NCBI GenBank assembly: GCA_050331575.1
Contig: JBHJGS010000004.1
Span: 1-51,033 of the forward strand
Origin: JBHJGS01 sp050331575
Lineage (GTDB): Bacteria; Pseudomonadota; Alphaproteobacteria; Sphingomonadales; Rhodothalassiaceae
Reading direction: 5' to 3'
Length of the DNA: 51,033 nt
The notes beneath the pieces were generated by a model, which had not been told where the DNA came from, ran no database searches, and was given only the letters and a program-made list of their open reading frames with translations. Positions 7,627-16,191 of this stretch are shown here, piece after piece. A program made the translations under genes and the position numbers. Within the stretch, counting starts at the first letter, position 1; each line of letters opens with the position of its first letter.

Positions 7627-8204
7627 CAGCGCGTCTCCACCTCAAAACCGTTCCCGCGCAGCATCTGTGTGGTCTCGAAGAGGGGCAGGCCGACCACATT
7701 GCTGTATGAGCCTTGAAGGAAGCGGACGAAGGCGGCCGCACGGCCCTGGATGGCATAGCCGCCGGCCTTGCCGCGCCACTCGCCGCAGCGCAGATAGCCG
7801 TCCGTTTCGTCTTGGCTCAAGCGCTTGAAGGCGACCGCGGACGTGACAGTGCGCAGCCGCATGATCCCATCGGGCCGCACCAAGGCGACGCCGGAGACGA
7901 CGCGGTGCCGGCGACCGGACAATAAGGCCAGACACGCACGCGCCTGATCTTCGCTTTCGGCTTTGGGCAGGATGCGGCGCCCGGCGGCCACCACGGTATC
8001 AGCGGCCAGAATGTAGCTGTCTGGATGGCGGGGGGCGACCGCTGCGGCCTTATCGCGGGCCAGGCGTTCGGCCAGGCCGGTAACCGGCTCGTCCGGTCCG
8101 GCGCGCTCATCCACATCAGCGGGATCGATAAGGTCCGGCACCAGGCCGATCTGGGCCAGAAGGTCGCGCCGCCGCGGGCTGGCCGAGGCCAGCACCAGCC
8201 TCAC
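7623..8204 (-). CDS. maf: Maf-like nucleotide pyrophosphatase
   Basis: A 193-residue cytosolic house-cleaning pyrophosphatase that hydrolyses non-canonical nucleoside triphosphates. The family signature ASASPRRRDLL stands at the N-terminus, with LAADTVV, the S/T-rich VVSGVALV and GKAGGYAIQGRAA following in order, and the protein has the family's usual length. It overlaps infA upstream and the RNase E/G gene downstream by ATGA, showing tight translational coupling. Confidence 0.95.
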   Translation of the reverse strand: MRLVLASASPRRRDLLAQIGLVPDLIDPADVDERAGPDEPVTGLAERLARDKAAAVAPRHPDSYILAADTVVAAGRRILPKAESEDQARACLALLSGRRHRVVSGVALVRPDGIMRLRTVTSAVAFKRLSQDETDGYLRCGEWRGKAGGYAIQGRAAAFVRFLQGSYSNVVGLPLFETTQMLRGNGFEVETRW

Positions 8205-8419
8205 TTGAAGCGGTAGGTGATCCGCCCCTTGGTCAGATCATAGGGGGTCAGTTCCACCAGCACATCGTCGCCGGCGAGCACGCGGATGCGGTTCTTGCGC
8301 ATCTTGCCAGCCGTGTGGCCCAGGACTTCATGGCCATTCTCCAGGGTGACCCGGAACATGGCATTGGGCAGCAGTTCGGTGACCGTGCCCCGCATTTCCA
8401 AAACTTCCTCTTTCGCCAT
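8201..8419 (-). CDS. infA: translation initiation factor IF-1
   Basis: The product has 72 residues, the exact length expected for IF-1, which binds the ribosomal A site during initiation. The OB-fold sequence is nearly canonical: MAKEEVLEMRGTV, LPNAMFRVTLENGHEV, GKMRKNRIRVLAGDDV and a basic end KGRITYRFK. GGAG stands eight bases before the ATG at 8419. It is the first gene of the run infA-maf-RNase-yacG, overlapping maf by four bases. Confidence 0.98.
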   Translation of the reverse strand: MAKEEVLEMRGTVTELLPNAMFRVTLENGHEVLGHTAGKMRKNRIRVLAGDDVLVELTPYDLTKGRITYRFK

Positions 8420-8554
8420 TGCGGCTCCAATGAATAGCAATAATCTGTCGGCTGACTCCGTTGCGTGCTGATTTGGTCCAATCCGGCGCAGATTGCAAGC
8501 TGCGACAGGACGCCGGGCTGGTCATAAGCGCATGAGCGGCGTATAGACAAAGTC

Positions 8555-8755
8555 ATGAAAACGATCCTTCTGGCCCTCATGCTGGTGGCCATGCTGGCAG
8601 CGCTCGTGGTGGTCCTGATTGGCGTGTTGAACATGGCGCGCACCTCCGATGCCAAGGACCGAGCGCGGCAGAACAAGCTGATGCAGTATCGCGTGGGCTT
8701 CCAGGCGCTGGCGTTGGCGCTGGCCTTCCTGGCGTTCGTGCTGTTGGCAGCCTGA
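8555..8755 (+). CDS. twin transmembrane helix small protein (HIG1-like)
   Basis: A 66-residue inner-membrane protein with two hydrophobic helices (about residues 3-26 and 50-66) joined by a basic loop ARTSDAKDRARQNKLMQYRVGF. The fold resembles the HIG1 domain, known in alphaproteobacteria and mitochondria, where HIG1 proteins assist cytochrome oxidase. It ends four bases before the adenosyltransferase, a conserved pairing. Its own function is not established. Confidence 0.85.
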   Translation: MKTILLALMLVAMLAALVVVLIGVLNMARTSDAKDRARQNKLMQYRVGFQALALALAFLAFVLLAA

Positions 8756-8759
8756 CACC

Positions 8760-9326
8760 ATGGTCAAGCTCGACAAGATCTATACCCGCGGCGGCGACGC
8801 CGGCGAAACGTCCCTGGCCGACGGCAGCCGCGTGCCTAAGACCGATCTGCGGCTGAACGCCTTCGGCACGGTCGACGAGGCCAATGCCACCATCGGCCTG
8901 GCGCGGCTGCATACCGACGGCAAGGCCGACACCATGCTGGCGGCGATCCAGAACGATCTGTTCGATCTCGGGGCGGATCTGTCGACCCCCTGGGGCGGTG
9001 AGGATCCGGACTATGTGCTGCGCATTGCGGAGGCCCAGATCGAGCGGCTGGAACGCGAGATGGACCAGATGATGGCACGGCTGGAGCCGCTGACCAGTTT
9101 CGTGCTGCCCGGGGGCAGTGCGGCGTCGGCGCATCTGCATCTGGCGCGCACGGTGATGCGCCGGGCCGAGCGGGAAATGGTGGCCGCCGATGCGGTCACC
9201 CCGCTCAATCCGGCCGCGAAGCGCTATGCCAATCGGGTGTCGGATCATCTGTTCGTGCTGGGACGTTTGTTGAACGAGGAAGGCCGGGCTGACGTGCTGT
9301 GGGTGCCGGGCAAGAACCGGGGGTAA
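8760..9326 (+). CDS. cob(I)yrinic acid a,c-diamide adenosyltransferase, PduO type
   Basis: A 188-residue enzyme that transfers adenosyl from ATP to cob(I)alamin, making coenzyme B12. The ATP-binding N-terminus TRGGDAGETSLADG and the later VLPGGSAASAHLHLARTV and NRVSDHLFVLGR are the PduO/MMAB signatures; the length is normal. It sits directly after the twin-helix protein and upstream of etfBA. Adenosylcobalamin supplies methylmalonyl-CoA mutase, so the gene fits with propionyl-CoA carboxylase elsewhere in the window, although no mutase is seen here. Confidence 0.95.
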   Translation: MVKLDKIYTRGGDAGETSLADGSRVPKTDLRLNAFGTVDEANATIGLARLHTDGKADTMLAAIQNDLFDLGADLSTPWGGEDPDYVLRIAEAQIERLEREMDQMMARLEPLTSFVLPGGSAASAHLHLARTVMRRAEREMVAADAVTPLNPAAKRYANRVSDHLFVLGRLLNEEGRADVLWVPGKNRG

Positions 9327-9352
9327 AGGCGCTGGAACGGCCATGCCTGCCG

Positions 9353-9380
9353 TTGACTTGGCGCGGTTGCGGGCTTAGGG
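9353..9380 (+). promoter_or_regulatory. weak promoter candidate upstream of etfB
   Basis: TTGACT (9353-9358) and TTAGGG (9375-9380) are separated by 16 bases in the 172-base gap before etfB. The -35 is good and the -10 poor, so this is only a suggestion. Confidence 0.25.
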
Positions 9381-9498
9381 AACGGCCCTTGCTGTCCTCG
9401 GCGGATCCGCCCAGCCCGCGCATTTGATTGCTGGCTGCCCGGAGGCCGCCCATCCTAGGTTTTTGCGGCATTTCAAGACAGGTGAAGGAGATGCGCTG

Positions 9499-10248
9499 GT
9501 GAAGGTGCTGGTCCCGGTCAAGCGGGTCGTCGACTATAATGTGAAGGTCCGCGTGAAGGCGGACCAGAGCGGGGTCGAACTGGCCAATGTGAAGATGAGC
9601 ATGAACCCGTTCGACGAGATCGCCGTGGAAGAGGCGATCCGCCTGAAAGAAGCGGGCAGCGCCACGGAGATCGTGCTGGTCTCGATCGGTCCGAAGCAGG
9701 CGCAGGAGACCATCCGCACCGGCTTGGCCATGGGCGCGGACCGCGGCATTCATATTGCCTATGACGGTGAGACCGAGCCGCTGGCGGTGGCCAAAGTGCT
9801 GAAGGCAGTGGTCGAGGCCGAAGATCCCCAAATGGTGATCCTGGGCAAGCAGGCGATCGATGATGACTGCAACCAGACCGGACAGATGCTGGCGCAGCTT
9901 CTCGGGTGGCCGCAAGGCACCTTTGCCTCGAAAGTGGCGCCCAACGGCCAGCAGGTCGATGTCACCCGCGAGATCGACGGCGGCCTGGAAACCGTGCGGC
10001 TCAGCCTGCCGGCGGTGGTGACCACGGATCTGCGCTTGAACGAGCCGCGCTACGCGTCTTTGCCGAACATCATGAAGGCGAAGAAGAAGCCGATCGACGC
10101 CAAGACCCCGGAGGATTTCGGCGTCGACATGACCCAGCGCCTGAGCACCGTGAAGGTGGAGGAGCCGCCGACGCGCCAAGCCGGCATTCGGGTTTCCAGT
10201 GTTGAAGAGCTCGTCTCCAAGCTGAAGGAAAAAGGAGCCATCCAATGA
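9499..10248 (+). CDS. etfB: electron transfer flavoprotein beta subunit
   Basis: A 249-residue subunit that binds AMP and, with EtfA, carries electrons from acyl-CoA dehydrogenases to ETF-ubiquinone oxidoreductase. The N-terminus VKVLVPVKRVVDYNVKVRVK, the SMNPFDEIAVEEAIRLKE block and the C-terminal NIMKAKKKPIDAKTPEDFGVD are characteristic. The start is GTG at 9499, placed by AAGGAG eight bases upstream and by the family length; an upstream frame beginning at 9424 would add a non-conserved leader. It overlaps etfA by four bases (ATGA). Confidence 0.97.
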   Translation: MKVLVPVKRVVDYNVKVRVKADQSGVELANVKMSMNPFDEIAVEEAIRLKEAGSATEIVLVSIGPKQAQETIRTGLAMGADRGIHIAYDGETEPLAVAKVLKAVVEAEDPQMVILGKQAIDDDCNQTGQMLAQLLGWPQGTFASKVAPNGQQVDVTREIDGGLETVRLSLPAVVTTDLRLNEPRYASLPNIMKAKKKPIDAKTPEDFGVDMTQRLSTVKVEEPPTRQAGIRVSSVEELVSKLKEKGAIQ

Positions 10249-11177
10249 CCGCGCTTGTCATTGCCGATCATGACAATCAGTCGCTGAAGGATGCCACCTT
10301 GACCGTGGTGACCGCGGCCAAGGCGTTCGGCGCTGATATCCATGTGCTGGTGGCCGGCCACGCAGCGCAAGCGGCGGCCGATCAGGCGGCGAAGATCGAC
10401 GGCGTCTCCAAGGTGCTGCTGGCCGAGGCGCCGGCGCTTGAACATGCCTTGGCCGAAAGCGTCGCGGCCGTGGTGCTGAGCCTTGCGGACGGCTATGACC
10501 AGATCCTGGCCGCCGCCACCACCCAGGGCAAGAATTTCATGCCGCGCGTCGCCGCGGGCCTCGACGTCGCGCAGATCTCTGACATTGTCGAGGTGGTCGA
10601 TGCGGAGACCTTCAAGCGTCCGATCTACGCCGGCAACGCCATCGCCACGGTGAAATCGAGCGATGCGAAGAAGGTCATCACCGTGCGCGGCACCGCGTTT
10701 GACAAGGCCGCCGGCGAAGGCGGTTCCGCCGCGGTGGAAAGTGTGGATGTGCCGCAAGCCGAGGCCAAATCCGAGTTCGTCGGCCAGGAACTGAATGTGT
10801 CCGACCGGCCGGACCTGACCGCGGCGGACATCATCATCTCCGGCGGCCGCGGCATGCAGTCGGGCGAGAATTTCAAATATATCGAGGCGGTTGCCGACAA
10901 GCTGGGGGCAGCTGTGGGCGCCAGCCGCGCGGCGGTGGACGCGGGTTTCGTGCCGAACGATTATCAGGTCGGCCAAACCGGCAAGATCGTGGCGCCCAAT
11001 CTGTATATCGCCGTTGGCATTTCCGGTGCCATCCAGCACCTGGCCGGCATGAAGGACAGCAAGATCATCGTCGCCATCAACAAGGACGAAGAGGCGCCGA
11101 TTTTCCAGGTTGCCGACTATGGTCTGGTCGCGGATCTGTTTGAGGCCTTGCCAGAACTGGAGCGTCAACTAAGCTAA
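10245..11177 (+). CDS. etfA: electron transfer flavoprotein alpha subunit
   Basis: A 310-residue FAD-binding subunit of ETF. The C-terminal FAD domain is clear: GRGMQSGENF, AVGASRAAVDAGFVPNDYQV, QTGKIVAPNLYIAVGISGA and a late INKDEEAPIFQVADYGLV. The N-terminal domain has the usual Ala-rich nucleotide-fold sequence. It is translationally coupled to etfB and followed 40 bases later by the 3-hydroxyacyl-CoA dehydrogenase, a common alphaproteobacterial order for beta-oxidation genes. Confidence 0.97.
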   Translation: MTALVIADHDNQSLKDATLTVVTAAKAFGADIHVLVAGHAAQAAADQAAKIDGVSKVLLAEAPALEHALAESVAAVVLSLADGYDQILAAATTQGKNFMPRVAAGLDVAQISDIVEVVDAETFKRPIYAGNAIATVKSSDAKKVITVRGTAFDKAAGEGGSAAVESVDVPQAEAKSEFVGQELNVSDRPDLTAADIIISGGRGMQSGENFKYIEAVADKLGAAVGASRAAVDAGFVPNDYQVGQTGKIVAPNLYIAVGISGAIQHLAGMKDSKIIVAINKDEEAPIFQVADYGLVADLFEALPELERQLS

Positions 11178-11216
11178 CCCCGTCGCTGCAACGCAGCATC
11201 GGACTTGAGAGACGTG

Positions 11217-12092
11217 ATGGTGGAAAAAATTGGCGTCATCGGCGCCGGACAGATGGGCAACGGCATCGCGCATGTCTGCGCCCTGTCCGGCTACAAGGTG
11301 GCGATGACCGATGTCAGCATGGAGAAGGCCGAAGAAGGGCTTCAGACCATTAAGCGCAATCTGGATCGCCAGGTCCGCCGGGAGCTGATCCGTTCGGAGG
11401 ATCGCGATAAGGCGCTGTCGGCGATCGAGTTGGGCGCGGACATGGCGGCCTTCGGCGATGCCGATCTGGTCATCGAAGCGGCCTCGGAAAATGAGCAGCT
11501 GAAAATCCAGATCCTGAAAGAGCTGTGCCCGCATCTGAAGCCCGAGGCGCTGGTCGCCACCAACACCTCGTCGATCTCGATCACACGGCTTGCCGCCAGC
11601 ACCGATCGGCCGGAAAAATTCATCGGCCTGCACTTTATGAACCCGGTGCCGGTGATGCAGCTGGTCGAGGTGATCCGCGGCATTGTCACCTCGGAAGAGA
11701 CCTACCAGACCAGCAAGAGCTTCATCAAATCGCTGGACCGGGAGACCGCCAGTGCGGAGGATTTTCCGGCCTTCATCGTCAACCGCATTCTGATGCCGAT
11801 GCTGAACGAAGCGATTTACACACTCTATGAGGGTGTCGGCACGGTGCAAGCGATCGACAAGGCCATGCGGCTGGGTGCTAATCATCCGATGGGCCCACTG
11901 GAACTGGCCGACTTCATCGGTTTGGACACCTGCCTGTCGATCATGCAGGTGCTCTATGAAGGCCTGGCCGACAGCAAGTATCGGCCGTGTCCATTGCTGG
12001 TGAAATATGTCGAGGCCGGCTGGCTGGGCCGGAAGGCCGGCCGAGGCTTTTACGACTATCGTGTCGAGGGGGATCCGGTGCCGACCCGCTGA
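11217..12092 (+). CDS. hbdA: 3-hydroxybutyryl-CoA dehydrogenase
   Basis: A 291-residue NAD(P)-dependent enzyme that interconverts 3-hydroxyacyl-CoA and acetoacetyl-CoA-type products. The Rossmann motif GAGQMGNGIA is at the N-terminus, the catalytic His appears in GLHFMNPVPVMQLVEV, and the C-terminal helical domain has FIVNRILMPMLNEA and NHPMGPLELADFIGLD. ATG 11217 gives the standard family N-terminus; an in-frame TTG at 11205 is less likely. It follows etfBA and probably shares their transcript. Confidence 0.95.
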   Translation: MVEKIGVIGAGQMGNGIAHVCALSGYKVAMTDVSMEKAEEGLQTIKRNLDRQVRRELIRSEDRDKALSAIELGADMAAFGDADLVIEAASENEQLKIQILKELCPHLKPEALVATNTSSISITRLAASTDRPEKFIGLHFMNPVPVMQLVEVIRGIVTSEETYQTSKSFIKSLDRETASAEDFPAFIVNRILMPMLNEAIYTLYEGVGTVQAIDKAMRLGANHPMGPLELADFIGLDTCLSIMQVLYEGLADSKYRPCPLLVKYVEAGWLGRKAGRGFYDYRVEGDPVPTR

Positions 12093-12176
12093 GGGCGTTT
12101 GCGCGGGCTGCCGGCTTTTCGCTAAACTCCGACAGGGTCGAGCCAATCGGCCGGACGCATGAAGGGGAGGGACGCC

Positions 12177-13022
12177 ATGACCGCAGGGTCCTGGTCGGAC
12201 TGGCTCGGCCGGGAACAGCGGCTGGAAGATGAGGTCACGCCCAAGCCGGTGGCGGCGATGGCCGCGACCATCGGACCGGCTGAGCAGGGCGTGGCACCGG
12301 GCGAGGCGATCCCACCGCTTTGGCACTGGCTCTATTTCCTGCCGATCGTGCCGATGGACCAGATCGGCGCGGACGGCCATCCCAAGCGCGGCGGCTTCTT
12401 ACCGCCGATCCCGCTGGATCGGCGGATGTGGGCCGGGGGCGCGTTGCGCTTTCAAGACGAGATCCGCATCGGCGACCGGCTGACCAAGATCTCGCGCATT
12501 GACGCGGTGACCGAGAAAGAGGGCCGCGCCGGCGCGATGGTGTTCGTGACCGTCAGCCACACGATCGAGACGGCGCGCGGCCCGGCGGTGACGGAACGCC
12601 AGGACATCGTCTATCTGCCGATGCCAGAGCGTTACACCGCGCCCAAAGCGGTGCCCGGCCCAGAGCAGCCCTTATGGCAGGACGATGTGCTGATCGATTC
12701 TGTGCGCCTGTTCCGCTTTTCCGCGCTGACCTTCAACGGCCATCGCATCCATTATGACCTGCCCTATGCCCGCGATGTGGAGAAATATCCCGGTCTGGTG
12801 GTGCATGGTCCGATGCAGGCGATGCTGCTGATGGGCGCAGCGCTGGCACATCATCCGGACAAGCGCCCGGACGGGTTCAAGTTCCGCGGGATCCACCCGC
12901 TGTTCGATTTCGACCGGCCGCGCATTGTCGCACAAGCCGCCGAGGGCGGTGTGCACCTGGCCACGCTGAACAGCGATGGCACGCAATGCCAGCAGGCGAC
13001 GCTGACCTGGCGCGAGGATTGA
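12177..13022 (+). CDS. MaoC/HTD2-like acyl-CoA hydratase (mesaconyl-C4-CoA hydratase-like)
   Basis: A 281-residue double hot-dog protein. The N-terminal FAS1-like dehydratase domain has PLWHWLYFLP and RMWAGGALRFQDEIRIGD, and the C-terminal hydratase motif is FNGHRIHYDLPYARD followed by YPGLVVHGPMQAMLL. Length and motifs match the mesaconyl-C4-CoA hydratase/HTD2 type rather than R-specific enoyl-CoA hydratases. GGGAGGG lies before the ATG at 12177. It is followed 12 bases later by a CaiB/BaiF CoA-transferase; the same two families form the mesaconyl-CoA transferase/hydratase pair of the 3-hydroxypropionate bicycle. Itaconyl-CoA or another C5-dicarboxyl-CoA is an alternative substrate. Confidence 0.8.
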   Translation: MTAGSWSDWLGREQRLEDEVTPKPVAAMAATIGPAEQGVAPGEAIPPLWHWLYFLPIVPMDQIGADGHPKRGGFLPPIPLDRRMWAGGALRFQDEIRIGDRLTKISRIDAVTEKEGRAGAMVFVTVSHTIETARGPAVTERQDIVYLPMPERYTAPKAVPGPEQPLWQDDVLIDSVRLFRFSALTFNGHRIHYDLPYARDVEKYPGLVVHGPMQAMLLMGAALAHHPDKRPDGFKFRGIHPLFDFDRPRIVAQAAEGGVHLATLNSDGTQCQQATLTWRED

Positions 13023-13034
13023 GGGGGACAGGCG

Positions 13035-14252
13035 ATGGTGAAGATTCTTGAGGGCATGCGGGTCGTCGAGGGCACTGCCTTCGTGGCTGCTCCGCTGGCT
13101 GGCATGACCCTGGCGCAGATGGGGGCCGATGTGATCCGCTTCGATCGCATTGAAGGCGGGCTGGACTATCACCGCTGGCCCGTCACCAAAGACAATCACA
13201 GCCTGTTCTGGGCCGGCCTGAACAAGGGCAAGCGCTCGTTCGCGGTCAACCTATCGCATCCGGAGGGGCGCGAGCTGGTAACCCGGCTGATCTGTGCGCC
13301 AGGTGAGGACGCCGGATTGTTCCTGACCAATCTGCGTGTGTCCGGCTGGCTCGGCTATGAGACGCTGTGCAAGCACCGGCAGGATCTGATCATGGTGCAG
13401 ATCCAGGGCAGCCGCGATGGCGGACCGGCGGTGGACTATACCGTCAATCCCAGTGTCGGTTTCCCCGATGCCACCGGGCCGGAAGGGCTGGACGCGCCGG
13501 TCTCGCACGTGTTGCCGGCATGGGACTGTATCACCGGGCAGATGGCGGCTCTGGGCCTGTTGGCGGCGGAACGCCATCGCCGGCGCACCGGCCGGGGCCA
13601 GAAGGTGGAGATCGCGCTGAAGGACGTGGCCGCTGCCATGCTTGGCCATCTGGGGCTGATCGGCGAGGTGATGGTCAATCAGGAAGAACGCAAGAAAATC
13701 GGCAATGCGCTCTACGGCGCCTATGGCGATGATTTCCTTACCAAGGACGGTCGGCGGGTGATGATCGTGGCCCTGACCCAGCGCCAGTGGCAGGGCCTTC
13801 AGCGCGTGACCGGGACCGAACAGGTCATGGCCGAATTGGGCGCGCAGCTCGGCCTGGACCTTGGCGATGAGGGCAATCGCTATAAGGCGCGCAAGCAGAT
13901 CAGTGCTATTCTGGCGCCGTGGTTTGCTGACCGGACGATCGCCGAATTTGGTCCCAGATTGGATGAAAGCGGGGTCACCTGGTCTGAGTTCCGCAGCTTC
14001 AAACAAGCCGTTGAGGAAGATCCCGATATTTCTGCGGCGCATCCGATGTTTCGCATGGTGGAGCAACCGGGCATTGGATCTTATCTGGTGCCTGGTACAC
14101 CTTTCGATTTTTCCGGTTTTGACCGGGATCCGCCGGCCCGCGCCGCGCGCTTGGGCGAGCATACCGACCAGATCCTGGCTGAGACGCTGGGTCTGCCCAG
14201 CGGGGAAATCGGCCGCTTGCATGATGAACGCATCGTCGCTGGGCCGCGCTAG
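13035..14252 (+). CDS. CaiB/BaiF family CoA-transferase (mesaconyl-CoA C1-C4 transferase-like)
   Basis: A 405-residue family III CoA-transferase. The N-terminal domain shows GMRVVEGTAFVAAPLAGMTLAQ and GADVIRFD; the catalytic Asp is probably that of GGPAVDYTVN, where formyl-CoA transferase has its nucleophile. GLLAAERHRRRTGRGQKVEIAL follows, as in the family, and the domain ends with LGEHTDQIL. It pairs with the hydratase 12 bases upstream. Length (about 405) equals that of the intramolecular mesaconyl-CoA C1-C4 transferase; other dicarboxyl-CoA transfers are possible. No citramalyl-CoA lyase lies in the window. Confidence 0.85.
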   Translation: MVKILEGMRVVEGTAFVAAPLAGMTLAQMGADVIRFDRIEGGLDYHRWPVTKDNHSLFWAGLNKGKRSFAVNLSHPEGRELVTRLICAPGEDAGLFLTNLRVSGWLGYETLCKHRQDLIMVQIQGSRDGGPAVDYTVNPSVGFPDATGPEGLDAPVSHVLPAWDCITGQMAALGLLAAERHRRRTGRGQKVEIALKDVAAAMLGHLGLIGEVMVNQEERKKIGNALYGAYGDDFLTKDGRRVMIVALTQRQWQGLQRVTGTEQVMAELGAQLGLDLGDEGNRYKARKQISAILAPWFADRTIAEFGPRLDESGVTWSEFRSFKQAVEEDPDISAAHPMFRMVEQPGIGSYLVPGTPFDFSGFDRDPPARAARLGEHTDQILAETLGLPSGEIGRLHDERIVAGPR

Positions 14253-14310
14253 AGCCTTTTGCGATCGAACCGAATCCCTTGCGGGTTCGGTTTGGCCGCG
14301 AAAAGGCTTT
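14251..14310. repeat. TAGAGC-bounded palindromic intergenic element, copy 1
   Basis: Immediately after the CoA-transferase stop a long imperfect hairpin runs from GCCTTTT (14254-14260) to AAAAGGC (14301-14307), with an inner perfect stem AACCGAA/TTCGGTT. It begins at AGAGC like the other copies (near 14391, 21903, 22793 and 49541). It may also serve as terminator for the acyl-CoA operon because it ends in TTT. Confidence 0.5.
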
Positions 14311-14390
14311 ATGAGTCATAGGTTTAGAGTGTTGCTTCCGGCCTCATTGATCACCAAGGGTGAGCTTATGAGATCGGGCGACGCTCTAGG

Positions 14391-14425
14391 ATCATGTCTG
14401 CCCGATCGCAAACGGGCGGGTGACA
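14391..14425. repeat. palindromic intergenic element, copy 2
   Basis: GCTCTAGGATCATG is followed by a GCCCG/CGGGC stem (14400-14404 and 14413-14417). It lies in the 258-base gap before the GNAT-nitrilase gene, in the orientation opposite to copy 1. Confidence 0.4.
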
Positions 14426-14510
14426 CGGCCCGCCACCAACCCCGTTGGGCAACCCGACCCGCGCGGACGCAAACGCAAAGGCCGTCCCCCCCAGGCTTAC
14501 AGGAGTGTTC

Positions 14511-16094
<1,584 letters not shown>

Positions 16095-16191
16095 CCGGGC
16101 CCGCCTGGCCTGAGCGCAAAGGATTGTTCGTTAACAGCTCAGCGCCTAAGAAGGGCGTCCCGCTCCTGTCCGGCTGATCCGCCCGTCTTTC

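Noticed and set aside
10050..11168. Long minus-strand ORF antisense to etfA
   Set aside because: It is a His/Arg/Gly-rich shadow of a well-supported gene.
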